From the NCBI RefSeq assembly GCF_014648775.1, contig NZ_BMRT01000001.1, positions 1,488,001 to 1,552,000 of the forward strand: a stretch of DNA of 64,000 nt. Reading direction: 5' to 3'. Under the pieces are notes generated by a model that searched no databases, was not told the DNA's origin, and worked only from the letters and a program-made list of their open reading frames with translations. This DNA comes from Streptomyces abikoensis. GTDB lineage: Bacteria; Actinomycetota; Actinomycetes; Streptomycetales; Streptomycetaceae. The translations under genes and the position numbers were made by a program. Position 1 is the stretch's first letter. Every line of letters begins with the position of its first letter. Positions 8,401-17,430 of the stretch are shown here, piece by piece.

Positions 8401-9486
8401 ATGCCCGAACTGCGTGTCGTGGCAGTCTCCAACGACGGCACACGGCTGGTGCTCAAGTCTGCGGACAGCACGGAGTACACGCTTCCCATCGACGAGCGGC
8501 TCCGCGCCGCCGTGCGCAACGACCGCGCACGCCTCGGCCAGATCGAGATCGAGGTGGAGAGCCACCTCCGGCCCCGCGACATCCAGGCCCGCATCCGGGC
8601 CGGTGCCTCGGCGGAGGAGGTCGCCCAGCTCGCGGGCATCCCCGTGGAGCGCGTACGCCGCTTCGAGGGCCCCGTGCTCGCCGAGCGCGCCTTCATGGCG
8701 GAGCGCGCCCGCAAGACACCCGTGCGCCGCCCCGGCGAGAACAGCGGCCCACCGCTCGGCGAGGCCGTCGCGGAGCGCATGCTGCTGCGCGGCGCCGAGA
8801 AGGACACCGCCCAGTGGGACTCCTGGCGCCGCGACGACGGCACGTGGGAGGTCCTGCTGGTCTACCGCGCCGCCGGCGAACCGCGCGCGGCCAGCTGGAC
8901 CTACGATCCGCCGCGCCGGATCGTTCAGGCGCTGGACGACGAGGCGCGGGCGCTCATCGGCGAGACCGACGACACGCCCGAGCCGACCTTCCCGTTCGTG
9001 CCGCGCATCGCCCGGCTGCCGCGTGACCGGCCGCTGGACCGTTCCCTCGACCGGGACCGGCAGCAGCCCGCCGGCCCGGACGCGGAGGCACCCTCCGGCG
9101 ACGCGCCGGCGGAGGACGCTCCCGCGCCCAAGGAGCGCGACCGCGACTCGCTGACCAGCCTGCTGGAGGCCGTCCCGAGCTTCCGGGGCGACATGGTCGT
9201 ACCCGAGCCGCCGTCGACGCCCCCGGCCGTCGGCGCGGTCCCCCCGCCCCCGTCCGACGCGCCGGCCGAGGAGACGGAGCTCGTCGAGCCCCCGGCCCCG
9301 GCGGCCAGCGCCGGGTCCGCCTACGCGGATGTGCTCATGCCACGGTCGGTCGCGGGGCACCGCGAACGCCTGATCGGCACGACGGACCGCCAGGCCGAGG
9401 CGGACGGCGTCCGCCCCGGGCGGCGGGCGGCGGTGCCGAGCTGGGACGAGATCGTTTTCGGGACGCGGCGGAAGAAGCAGGACTGA
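8401..9486 (+). CDS. sepH: Septation protein SepH (DUF3071)
   Basis: Cell-division protein that stimulates FtsZ assembly during sporulation septation. It has 361 aa. The N-terminal DUF3071 domain (about 1-170) begins MPELRVVAVSNDGTRLVL and contains a helix-turn-helix-like stretch, EEVAQLAGIPVERVRRFEG (about 77-95), the region reported to be needed for SepH function. The remainder is a long acidic, Pro/Ala-rich disordered linker and a short conserved C-terminus, SWDEIVFGTRRKK. GGGAGG lies 5-10 nt before the ATG. The assignment rests on recall of the published SepH sequence; the N-terminal domain is unmistakable. Confidence 0.9.
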   Translation: MPELRVVAVSNDGTRLVLKSADSTEYTLPIDERLRAAVRNDRARLGQIEIEVESHLRPRDIQARIRAGASAEEVAQLAGIPVERVRRFEGPVLAERAFMAERARKTPVRRPGENSGPPLGEAVAERMLLRGAEKDTAQWDSWRRDDGTWEVLLVYRAAGEPRAASWTYDPPRRIVQALDDEARALIGETDDTPEPTFPFVPRIARLPRDRPLDRSLDRDRQQPAGPDAEAPSGDAPAEDAPAPKERDRDSLTSLLEAVPSFRGDMVVPEPPSTPPAVGAVPPPPSDAPAEETELVEPPAPAASAGSAYADVLMPRSVAGHRERLIGTTDRQAEADGVRPGRRAAVPSWDEIVFGTRRKKQD

Positions 9487-9539
9487 CCCGGCTGGCGCGG
9501 CCGGGGCGGTTCGGCACCGCCGGACACCTCGCGGTGGGC

Positions 9540-9660
9540 TGGGCGCCGTCGCGGCGGAGGGATGCCCCGGTCCCGCCCTTTCACCGTTTCCTGGGGGCGA
9601 GCCCCCAGACCCCCGGGGGCGAGGCTTCGCCCGCCCGCACTGGGCGGGGCTGGGGAGACC
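9540..9660 (+). repeat. Dispersed intergenic GC-rich repeat, copy 2
   Basis: Lies between the convergent ends of sepH and the sulfurtransferase gene. It carries CCCTTTCACCGTTTCC (9576-9591), the exact reverse complement of the core at 2038-2053, then the palindromic pairs CTGGGGGC/GCCCCCAG and GGGCGAGGCTTCGCCC. It probably also serves as the terminator of both genes. Confidence 0.55.
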
Positions 9661-9678
9661 TCCCCCGCCGCGGCCGGC

Positions 9679-10515
9679 TCAGCCCGCGTCCGGCCCCGTC
9701 GCCACCGGCCGTGCCGGATCCGACGACCACTCGCTCCACGACCCGACGTACAGCGCCGCCGGCACACCCGCCACCGCCAGGGCGAGGATCTCGTGGGCCG
9801 CGGAGACGCCCGAGCCGCAGTAGACGCCCACCTCCGCCGCCCCCGTCGCGCCCAGACGCGCGAAACGGGCCGCGAGCTCGGGGGCCGGGCGGAAGAGGCC
9901 GTCCTCGGTGACGTTCTCGGTCGTGGGCGCGGAGACCGCGCCGGGGATGTGCCCGGCGACCCGGTCGAGGGGCTCCACCTCGCCCCGGTAGCGCTCCCCC
10001 GCCCGCGCGTCCAGCAGCACCCCGCGCCGCGCCAGCGCGGCCGCGCCGTCCGCGTCGAGCACCGGCAGCGCGCCCGGCTCGGGCACGAAGTCGCCCTCTG
10101 CCGGCGCCGGCACCTCCGTCGTCAGTTCGCCGCCGGCCGCCGTCCACGCGGCGAGGCCGCCGTCCAGGACGCGGACGGACGGGTGCCCCGCCCAGCGCAG
10201 CATCCACCACGCCCGGGCGGCGGCCCAGCCCAGACCGTCGTCGTAGACGACGACCGGGCGGTCGGAGCACACCCCCGCCCGTCGCATCGCCGCCCCGAAC
10301 GCCGCGGTGTCCGGCAGCGGATGACGGCCTCTCTTCCCGGGTTCGGCCGCGAGTTCGGCGTCCATGTCGACGTAGACCGCGCCCGGGAGGTGCCCGGCCT
10401 CGTACTGGGGGCGGCCGGGCGCTGCCCCGGGCCGGTAGCGGATGTCCAGGAGCGTCGGCGGCCGTTCGCCGGCCGACTCGCTCGCCCATTCCTTCGCGGT
10501 GATGATGACGTCCAT
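9679..10515 (-). CDS. Sulfurtransferase (tandem rhodanese, 3-mercaptopyruvate type)
   Basis: Transfers sulfur from mercaptopyruvate or thiosulfate to an acceptor in the cytoplasm. At 278 aa it has two rhodanese domains: an inactive N-terminal one (about 1-140) and a C-terminal one (about 155-278) with the active-site Cys in YCGSGVSAAH. A CGSGV(S/T) loop is closer to mercaptopyruvate sulfurtransferases than to the CRxGxR loop of thiosulfate sulfurtransferases. The signature GHLPGAVYVDMD is visible near residue 42. The ATG at 10515 has AGGATGGG just upstream. Standalone gene, divergent from the VOC gene. Confidence 0.88.
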   Translation of the reverse strand: MDVIITAKEWASESAGERPPTLLDIRYRPGAAPGRPQYEAGHLPGAVYVDMDAELAAEPGKRGRHPLPDTAAFGAAMRRAGVCSDRPVVVYDDGLGWAAARAWWMLRWAGHPSVRVLDGGLAAWTAAGGELTTEVPAPAEGDFVPEPGALPVLDADGAAALARRGVLLDARAGERYRGEVEPLDRVAGHIPGAVSAPTTENVTEDGLFRPAPELAARFARLGATGAAEVGVYCGSGVSAAHEILALAVAGVPAALYVGSWSEWSSDPARPVATGPDAG

Positions 10516-10724
10516 GAACCCATCCTGGCGTAGTCCGCGTTGCTCCGAACGGTCCCCTGGCCAGAAGGCGCGTTGCTGATCGATACTGGACGGCGCTGCC
10601 GAGGGCACGGAAGCGGATCGCGAATTCGGGCATGCTCAGCGGGAACCCTTACGCCCGGCACGGCCGGGGCGCGTGTCCCGGCGGGGACGCGCGGCCACCA
10701 CGATGGTCCGAGGAGATACTGACG

Positions 10725-11519
10725 ATGACCGAGGTATGGGGCTCCTCCGAGCACCGCGGGGCGACCCGGCGGCAGACACCGGGCACTCCTTGCTGGACGA
10801 GTCTCCTGGCCCAGGACCTGGAGGCGGCCAAGGAGTTCTACGGCGGGCTGTTCGGGTGGTCCTACTACACTCCCGGCCCCGGCCGGCCGGGGCCGTACGT
10901 CCGGGCCACGATCGACGGCCGGGACGTCGCCGGAATCGGGGGCCTGCCGCCCGATCGTCAACGCGCCAACGCGTGGACCACCTATCTGGCGAGCGACGAC
11001 GCGGACGCCTCCGCGGAGTGGATCCACTGCGCCGGAGGAACGGTGGGCGTGGGCCCGCTGGCCGACGAGGACGCGGGGCGGCTGGTGCTGGCCACGGACC
11101 CGGCGGGGGCGCCGTTCGGCGTCCGGCAGGGGCGGGGGGCCGCCGATCCCGGTCCGGCCGGCGTGCCCGGCACTCCGGTCTGGCACGAACTGGTGACCCA
11201 TGACGCCGCCGCGGTGCTGAAGTTCTACCGCGCGCTGTTCGGGTACGAGACGAAGTCGTCCGGCGCCGTGGGCGCCGACACGTTCACGCTGCACCTGGAC
11301 GGCCGTCCGGTGGCGGCGATCCGGGGCGCGGGGCCGGCGCTGCGGCATCCGCACTGGATGACGTATTTCGAAGTGGCGGACGTGGACACGGCCGCCGAGC
11401 GGGTCGCCGAGCTGGGCGGCCGGGTCGTGGACGCCCCGGCGGAGGTGGCGGCCGGACGCGCGGCGACGGTCGAGGACCCGGAGGGCGCCGTCTTCACCCT
11501 GCTGCGGACGGCCGGCTGA
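10725..11519 (+). CDS. VOC-family (glyoxalase/bleomycin-resistance fold) protein
   Basis: 264 aa with two tandem vicinal-oxygen-chelate domains (about 20-135 and 140-262). Each has the AKEFYGGLFGW / LKFYRALFGY type motif and ends in a DPAGAPFGV / DPEGAVFTL type strand. Such proteins bind a metal or small aromatic ligand and act as dioxygenases, glyoxalase-like enzymes or antibiotic-sequestering proteins; which applies here is unclear. The start is set by GAGGAG 9-14 nt before the ATG. It converges on tdk with 24 nt between stops. Confidence 0.85.
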   Translation: MTEVWGSSEHRGATRRQTPGTPCWTSLLAQDLEAAKEFYGGLFGWSYYTPGPGRPGPYVRATIDGRDVAGIGGLPPDRQRANAWTTYLASDDADASAEWIHCAGGTVGVGPLADEDAGRLVLATDPAGAPFGVRQGRGAADPGPAGVPGTPVWHELVTHDAAAVLKFYRALFGYETKSSGAVGADTFTLHLDGRPVAAIRGAGPALRHPHWMTYFEVADVDTAAERVAELGGRVVDAPAEVAAGRAATVEDPEGAVFTLLRTAG

Positions 11520-11543
11520 GGGGACGTCGGGATCGGCCCCGGC

Positions 11544-12203
11544 TCAGCCCGCGTTCTCGCGGTCCACCGGCAGCACGTCCGGCGACAGGGCCGCCGCGCG
11601 CGCGGCCGCCGCCGTCAGCCGGCGGCGGTGGTGGCGTCGGCACAGCACCTCGTAACCGACCACGGTCTCCGGCTGGTTGACGTCGCCGACGACGACCTGC
11701 GCGCCCTCGACGACCATCTGCCCGCCGACCGTACGGGCGTTGTGGGTGGCCCGTGCCCCGCACCAGCACAGCGCCTCGACCTGGAGGACCTCGACGCGGT
11801 CCGCGAGTTCGATCAGACGCTGGGAGCCCGGGAAGAGCTTGGTGCGGAAGTCGGTGGTGATGCCGAAGGCGAAGACGTCCATGTCGAGGTCGTCGACGAT
11901 CCGGGCCAGCTGATCGATCTGCTCCGGCTCGAGGAACTGGGCCTCGTCGCAGATGACGTAGTCGGCCCGACCGCCCGCCGAGAGGTGCCCGACCAGGTGG
12001 GCGTAGAAGTCGAACCCCTCCCCCGCCTCGACGGAGTCGGTGACCAGGCCGAGCCGGGAGGACAGCTTGCCCTCGCCGGCGCGGTCGTTGCGGGTGAAGA
12101 TCAGCCCCTCGAGGCCGCGGGCCGACCGGTTGTGCTCGATCTGCAGAGCGAGGGTGCTCTTTCCGCAGTCCATCGTTCCGGAGAAGAACACCAGCTCGGG
12201 CAT
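11544..12203 (-). CDS. tdk: Thymidine kinase
   Basis: Phosphorylates thymidine to dTMP in the salvage pathway. 219 aa, type II (TK1-like). The P-loop FSGTMDCGKST lies at residues 7-17, the Walker B / DEAQ segment YVICDEAQFL near 83-92, and the lasso region has cysteines in CWCGARATHNARTVGG and CRRHH, the zinc-binding part of the family. The C-terminus is longer than in E. coli and Ala/Arg-rich. It sits downstream of a phosphodiesterase-like gene on the same strand, 55 nt apart. Confidence 0.93.
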   Translation of the reverse strand: MPELVFFSGTMDCGKSTLALQIEHNRSARGLEGLIFTRNDRAGEGKLSSRLGLVTDSVEAGEGFDFYAHLVGHLSAGGRADYVICDEAQFLEPEQIDQLARIVDDLDMDVFAFGITTDFRTKLFPGSQRLIELADRVEVLQVEALCWCGARATHNARTVGGQMVVEGAQVVVGDVNQPETVVGYEVLCRRHHRRRLTAAAARAAALSPDVLPVDRENAG

Positions 12204-12258
12204 GGGAAGGCCGATGCCTTTCGTTTGATCGTGGGGGTGGGGGGTGGAACGGGGAGGC

Positions 12259-13467
12259 TCAGGAGCGGACTTCGAGGAGCGGCACGAGCTGCTCGACCGG
12301 CGTCATGGAACCGTGGAGGCCGACCATCTTCGACTCGTTGGGCTCGGTCTCCGTGGCAACGATCGCGACGTCGTCGCGGGCGGCGGCGACGACGTCGCCG
12401 ATCCGCGCGTACACCCGGTCGTCGACGCCCTCGCCGGGCGGGCCGAACCAGCCCGCCTCGATGGCCTCGTCCCGGCCCGCGACCCACATCTGCTCGCCGA
12501 GCACCTCGCGCCACACGGCCAGGACGTCGGCGGCCGCGCCGGGCACCGCGTAGACGTGGCGGGCCCGCGCCTCGCCGCCCAGCAGGGCGACACCGGCGCG
12601 CAGCTCCCAGTCCTCGTCGAAGTCGATGCGCGACTCCGGGTCGAACGGGATGTCGATCATGCCGTGGTCCGCGGTGACGTAGAGGGCCGAGCGCGGCGGC
12701 AGCTGTTCGGCCAGCCGCCGGGCGAGCAGGTCCACGTACATCAGCTGGCCGCGCCACTCCTCGGAGTCGACGCCGAAGCGGTGGCCCTTGCCGTCCACCT
12801 CGCTGTAGTACGTGTAGACGAGCGAGCGGTCCGCGGCGCCGAGGCGCTCGGCGGCGAAGTCCATCCGCTCCTCGCCGGAGAGCCGGCCGTGGAAGGTGCC
12901 GCCGCTCAGCGCGACCTTGGTCAGCGGGGTGTGCTCGAAGTCCGGCGAGGAGACCTGGCAGGTGGCGATCCCGGCCGCGTCCGCGAGCTGGAAGACGGTG
13001 GGGTACGGCTGCCAGGCGTGGGGGTCGGTCCAGGGGCGCCAGCGGAGCTGGTTCATCAGCTGCCCGGTGGCCGGGTCGGCGACGGTGTAGCCGGCCAGGC
13101 CGTGGGCGCCGGGCGGCAGGCCCGTGCCGACCGAGGCGAGGGAGCTCGCGGTGGTGGAGGGGAAGCCGGCGGTCATGGGCGCGCCGGTGCCGTTCATGGA
13201 CGTGCCCAGCAGCGAGTGGAGGAACGGGGCCTCGTCGGGGTGGGCGCGCAGCAGCTCCCAGCCCAGGCCGTCGATCAGGAAGACGCAGACCCGGTCGGCG
13301 GGCGCCAGCTCCATCCCGGAGGACATCCCGGGCACGCCGAGGCCCGCGGCGACCGAGGGCAGCAGGTCGGCGAGGGAGCCGGTGCCGTAGCGGGGCAGCG
13401 GGGCGGAGCGGGGGTCGAGCGGGGCGGGCTCGTGCCAGGCATGGCCCGCCGCGGTGGAGTAGGACAT
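12259..13467 (-). CDS. Alkaline phosphatase superfamily protein (nucleotide pyrophosphatase/phosphodiesterase-like)
   Basis: 402 aa with the metal-binding fold of the alkaline phosphatase superfamily. VFLIDGLGWE carries the first Asp ligand, GFPSTTASS holds the Thr nucleophile, and YVTADHGMIDIP gives the Asp-His ligands. This matches type-I phosphodiesterase / nucleotide pyrophosphatase enzymes more than true alkaline phosphatases. There is no signal peptide, so action on a cytoplasmic phosphodiester is expected; the substrate is unknown. Its ATG overlaps the DUF5998 stop by one base (TGATG), a classic coupled arrangement. Confidence 0.85.
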   Translation of the reverse strand: MSYSTAAGHAWHEPAPLDPRSAPLPRYGTGSLADLLPSVAAGLGVPGMSSGMELAPADRVCVFLIDGLGWELLRAHPDEAPFLHSLLGTSMNGTGAPMTAGFPSTTASSLASVGTGLPPGAHGLAGYTVADPATGQLMNQLRWRPWTDPHAWQPYPTVFQLADAAGIATCQVSSPDFEHTPLTKVALSGGTFHGRLSGEERMDFAAERLGAADRSLVYTYYSEVDGKGHRFGVDSEEWRGQLMYVDLLARRLAEQLPPRSALYVTADHGMIDIPFDPESRIDFDEDWELRAGVALLGGEARARHVYAVPGAAADVLAVWREVLGEQMWVAGRDEAIEAGWFGPPGEGVDDRVYARIGDVVAAARDDVAIVATETEPNESKMVGLHGSMTPVEQLVPLLEVRS

Positions 13468-14054
13468 CAGCGGGTGGTCGCCGCGGTGGCCTCGGAGAGC
13501 GCCTGGGCGAAGGCGAGGGCCTGGCGGACGGTGTCCGGGCCGTCACCCGCCTCGCTGACGCGCAGGCTGAGGTCGTCGGCGGTGGAGGAGCCGGTGTAGC
13601 CGTGGTCGGCGTCGCAGTTCGGGTCGCCGCAGGCGGCGGGCTCGAGGTCGATGCGGGAGACCGCGCCCCAGCCGATGGTGAGGACGACCTCGCGGGGCAG
13701 GGTGCCCGGGGTGTAGGCCTCGGGGTTGGCGACGACGCGGCTGAGCACCACCGAGGAGATCCGGTCGAGCTTCACGGACTCGGTGGAGGTGGTGGCGTAG
13801 GGGGACGGGGAGGTGCCGTCGGCGGCCTGCTCGTCGGTGTGGCTGACGATGAATCGGGTACCGGTGAGAACGAGCACCGTGACATGGCGGCGCACCTCGT
13901 TGGAGTCGAACGTCGTCTCCTGGTGGACCAGGTACGACACGACCGGCTCACCGCCCACGGCGGCTTCCACCGCCTCGGCCACGAGGGCCGGGTAGTAGCC
14001 GCTGCGCTCGATGGCCGCGCGCAGCCCCTGGGTCGTCGTACCGGTCTTCGCCAT
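13467..14054 (-). CDS. DUF5998 family protein
   Basis: 195-aa cytoplasmic protein of unknown function conserved in actinobacteria. Visible features are EPVVSYLVHQETTFDSNEV near residue 37, a strand-rich middle section (VLVLTGTRFIVSHTDEQ), and a CGDPNCDADHGYTG segment whose Cys-Cys-His spacing could bind a metal. The ATG at 14054 (MAKTG) is preferred over 14063 because GGAT sits at a workable distance from it, whereas the earlier ATG abuts AGG. It is translationally coupled to the phosphodiesterase gene downstream. Confidence 0.8.
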   Translation of the reverse strand: MAKTGTTTQGLRAAIERSGYYPALVAEAVEAAVGGEPVVSYLVHQETTFDSNEVRRHVTVLVLTGTRFIVSHTDEQAADGTSPSPYATTSTESVKLDRISSVVLSRVVANPEAYTPGTLPREVVLTIGWGAVSRIDLEPAACGDPNCDADHGYTGSSTADDLSLRVSEAGDGPDTVRQALAFAQALSEATAATTR

Positions 14055-14136
14055 ACGTCCCATCCTACGGGGCGTACGGGGTCCGGCTGCCGCCGATCCC
14101 CGGCCAGGGCTCGGCGCCGGGGCTCGGTGCCGGGCC

Positions 14137-17100
14137 TCAGTACAGGGGCAGACTCCGCGGGCCGAGGTCGGAGCGGGCCGGGGGCGGGGCCAGCCGGATG
14201 GTCGCGCCCAGGATGTGCACCCCGTGCTGGGCGACGATCACCGGCTCCAGGTCGGCGCCGACGACTTCGGGGTGGTCGTCGACGAGGCGCGAGACCCGCA
14301 GCAGGAGCTCCTCCAGGGCAGCGGTGTCCACGGGGGCGGAGCCGCGCCAGCCGAAGAGCAGCGGCGCGGTGCGCACGGAGCGGATGAGCTCGGCGGCGTC
14401 CCGGTCGGTGGCCGGGACGAGACGGTGGGCGATGTCCCCGAGCAGCAGGGACGGGGCGCCGGCCAGCCCGAAGGAGAGCACGGCGCCGGCGGTGGGGTGG
14501 ATGGCGGCGCGGACGACGGTGTCGACGCCGCGCGGCGCCATGGACTGCACGACGAGGCTCAGCTCCTCGGGCTTGCCGAGCAGCTCGGTCAATTCCGCGT
14601 AGGCGCGGCGCAGTTCCGCCTCGCCCCCGAGGTCGAGGCGGACCCCGCCGAGGTCGGCGCGGTGGCGGAGGTGGGGCGCGGTGGGCTTGAGGGCCACGGG
14701 GAAGCCGAGCCGCCGGGCGGCGTCCACGGCGCTGTCGGGGTCGGGAGCGGGCAGGGCGGGCAGCACGGCGATGCCGTAGCGGGCGAGGAGGCGCTGGGTG
14801 TCGGGGGCGGAGAGCGTCACGGCGCGCGGGGCGACGGCGCCGTGGGCCTTGAGCAGGACGCCGATGTCGGCGGCGGCGCCCTCTTCGTCGATGTCGTCGT
14901 ACTCGGGCACCCGCCCGGGCACGGCGACGTCCCGCCGCCACCGCGCGTAACGCACCGCCTCGGCGAGCGCCCGCACGGCCCGCTCGGCGGCGGGGTAGGC
15001 GGGTATCCGGATGGCGGGGGCGCCTGTGGCTGGGCCGGGGTCGGAAGCGGTGCCGATCGGGGTGGCGGCGCGAACGCCGGGAGCGCCGCCCGAGGCGGCG
15101 GCATGCCGCGCGTCGCCGCCGATGGCGGAAGAGGGCGAAGCCGCCGCGGCACGCTCCGCCCGCCCGGCGGGGGCAGCCGGGCCGGTGGGCGGGACGCCGC
15201 TGTCGGCGGCGGGCGACGGGCCCGCCGGGGCGCGGTCCGGGCGCGTACCGGGGGCGGCGCCCGCGACGGCGGCGGCTTCCGCCGCGATGGCTCCCCCGGC
15301 GGTGGTCTCCGTCGGGGCGGCCCCGCCGTCCGCGACGGCCGGCCGTTCCCCGGCCGCGGAGGCGGAGCTCCCCGGCGGTGGGTCCGCGGGGCCCTCGGCC
15401 CCGGCCCGGGGGGCCGGGGCGCCGGCATCCTCGGCGGGCCGGTCCGGGACCGGTGCCGCCAGGGCTTCGGCCAGGCCGGGGATCTCCAGGTGGACGACCG
15501 CGACCGGCTTCGCGGTGGGGGCGGTGGCGACGGCCTCGCGCAGGGCGGTGGCGAGGTCGGCGGCGGAGGTGTCGCCGACCCAGGGGATGGCGGTGACGAC
15601 CACGGCGTCGCAGGCCCGGTCGGCCAGGGCGGCCGAGAGCGCGGCGCGGAAGTCCGCCGGGGTGGCGGACGTGGTCAGGTCGCGGGGCAGCAGGGGCCGC
15701 AGCCCGTCCGTGAGGCAGGCGTCGTACGTGAGCAGGGCGAGGGATTCGGAATTGCCGCAGATCGCGACCCGGGGGCCCTCGGGGAGCGGCTGGGAGGCGA
15801 GGAGCAGTCCGGTGTCGGCCAGCTCGGTGACCGTGTCGACACGTATGACGCCGGCCTGCCGCAGCAGGTCGGAGACCGTGGCGTCGGGGATGCGGGTGGA
15901 GGGCACGGCGTGGCCGGTCGGGGCGGCGGCGCCGTGCCGGGCGCCCTTGACGACGACGAGCGGCTTGCGGGCGGCCGTGCGCCGGGCGAGGCGGGCGAAC
16001 TTCCGCGGGTTGCCGATGGACTCCAGGTACATCAGGACGACGTCGGTGTCGGGGTCGTCGTGCCAGTGCTGGAGGAAGTCGTTGCCGGAGACGTCGGCGC
16101 GGTTGCCCGCCGAGACGAAGGTGGAGATGCCGACGAGGCCGGCCGCCCGCCGGTGGAGCCCGGAGAGCAGGGCGATGCCGATCGCGCCGGACTGGCTGAA
16201 CAGCCCGACCCGCCCGGTGGTGGGCAGCTCGGGGGCGAGGGAGGCGTTGAGCCTGACGGCCTCGGCGGTGTTGATGAGGCCGAAGGAGTTGGGGCCGATG
16301 ACGCGCATGCCGTGCGAGCGGGCCTGGCGGACCAGCTCGCGCTGGCGGGCGCGGCCCCTCCCGCCGCTCTCGGCGTACCCGGCGGTGAGCACGACGAGCC
16401 CCTGGACGCCGTGCTCGCCGCAGTCGGCGACGACGGCGGGGACCTCCTCGGCCGGGACGGCGACGACCGCGAGGTCGACCGGCTCGGCGATGCCGCCGAC
16501 GGAGCGGTGGGCCGGGACGCCCTCGGGCTCCAGGCGCGAAGGCCCCTCGGGGAAGGCGCGGTTGACCGCGTACGTCCGCCCGGTGAAGCCGCCGGCGACG
16601 ATGTTGCGCAGCACCGTCCGGCCCATCCCGCCGGGCTCGCGGCCGGCGCCGACGACGGCGACGGAGCGCGGGGTGAGCAGGCGCTGCACCGAGTGGGCCT
16701 CGGCGCGCTGTTCGCGGGCGCGCTGCACGGCGAGGGAGGCGTCGGTGGGCTCCAGGTCGAGGCCGAGGCGGACGACGCCGTCCTCGAAGCTGCGCTTCTG
16801 CGTGTAGCCCGCGTCCGTGAAGACCTTGATCATCTTGCTGTTGGCGGGCAGCACCTCGGCGGCGAAGCGCCGGATCGAGCGCTCGCGCGCGACGGCCGCG
16901 ATGTGCTCGAGCAGGGCGGAGGCGACGCCGCGCCCCTGGTGGGCGTCCTGGACGAGGAAGGCGACCTCGGCCTCGTCGGCGGGGGCGATGCGGTCGTAGC
17001 GCACGGTGGCGATGAACTCGCCGCCGACGATCGCGGCCAGGCCCACCCGGTCGACGTAGTCGTGGTGGGTGAAGCGGTGGACGTCCCGGTCGGAGAGGCG

Positions 17101-17277
17101 GGGGTAGGGGGCGAAGAAGCGGTAGTACTTGGACTGGTCCGACACCTGCTCGTAAAAGCTGACCAGCCGTCCGGCGTCGTCGGGCGTGATGGGGCGGATG
17201 TGGGCGATGCCGCCGTCGCGCAGCACGACGTCGGCTTCCCAGTGGGTCGGGTACGCGTGCTCGGACGGCGTCTGCAT
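14137..17277 (-). CDS. patA: Bifunctional GNAT acetyltransferase / acyl-CoA synthetase-like protein (SlPatA type)
   Basis: Protein lysine acetyltransferase with a sensor-like acyl-CoA synthetase module, 1046 aa. Order: GNAT domain (about 15-170, with the acetyl-CoA loop QDAHQGRGVASALL), then a CoA-binding and ligase domain (about 200-605, starting SVAVVGAG and including GRVGLFSQSGAIG). A low-complexity Ala/Pro/Gly linker of about 145 residues (608-753) and an ATP-grasp domain (about 800-1010) follow. In Salmonella Pat the GNAT is C-terminal; the N-terminal placement matches S. lividans PatA, which acetylates and inactivates acetoacetyl-CoA synthetase. The linker seems long. Divergent from ptsH, 153 nt apart. 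Confidence 0.88.
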   Translation of the reverse strand: MQTPSEHAYPTHWEADVVLRDGGIAHIRPITPDDAGRLVSFYEQVSDQSKYYRFFAPYPRLSDRDVHRFTHHDYVDRVGLAAIVGGEFIATVRYDRIAPADEAEVAFLVQDAHQGRGVASALLEHIAAVARERSIRRFAAEVLPANSKMIKVFTDAGYTQKRSFEDGVVRLGLDLEPTDASLAVQRAREQRAEAHSVQRLLTPRSVAVVGAGREPGGMGRTVLRNIVAGGFTGRTYAVNRAFPEGPSRLEPEGVPAHRSVGGIAEPVDLAVVAVPAEEVPAVVADCGEHGVQGLVVLTAGYAESGGRGRARQRELVRQARSHGMRVIGPNSFGLINTAEAVRLNASLAPELPTTGRVGLFSQSGAIGIALLSGLHRRAAGLVGISTFVSAGNRADVSGNDFLQHWHDDPDTDVVLMYLESIGNPRKFARLARRTAARKPLVVVKGARHGAAAPTGHAVPSTRIPDATVSDLLRQAGVIRVDTVTELADTGLLLASQPLPEGPRVAICGNSESLALLTYDACLTDGLRPLLPRDLTTSATPADFRAALSAALADRACDAVVVTAIPWVGDTSAADLATALREAVATAPTAKPVAVVHLEIPGLAEALAAPVPDRPAEDAGAPAPRAGAEGPADPPPGSSASAAGERPAVADGGAAPTETTAGGAIAAEAAAVAGAAPGTRPDRAPAGPSPAADSGVPPTGPAAPAGRAERAAAASPSSAIGGDARHAAASGGAPGVRAATPIGTASDPGPATGAPAIRIPAYPAAERAVRALAEAVRYARWRRDVAVPGRVPEYDDIDEEGAAADIGVLLKAHGAVAPRAVTLSAPDTQRLLARYGIAVLPALPAPDPDSAVDAARRLGFPVALKPTAPHLRHRADLGGVRLDLGGEAELRRAYAELTELLGKPEELSLVVQSMAPRGVDTVVRAAIHPTAGAVLSFGLAGAPSLLLGDIAHRLVPATDRDAAELIRSVRTAPLLFGWRGSAPVDTAALEELLLRVSRLVDDHPEVVGADLEPVIVAQHGVHILGATIRLAPPPARSDLGPRSLPLY

Positions 17278-17390
17278 GGGCCCAGCGTAAGGCCGGGCAC
17301 CGACAGCGGGCCGGTGCCGCCCGGGCCACGGGCGCGACCGAAGGGCCCTGGTGGGGGCGCACGCGCGGGGCACCGCGCGCCCCGTGCCAC

Positions 17391-17406
17391 AATGGTCTAG
17401 ACAACC
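17391..17406 (+). promoter_or_regulatory. DasR-responsive element (dre-like) before ptsH
   Basis: AATGGTCTAGACAACC matches the published DasR consensus ACTGGTCTAGACCACT at 13 of 16 positions, including the palindromic GGTCTAGAC core. It ends 24 nt before the ptsH ATG. DasR control of PTS genes by N-acetylglucosamine-derived signals is established in S. coelicolor. Confidence 0.75.
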
Positions 17407-17430
17407 AATATCGACTTGAAGGGCAACACC

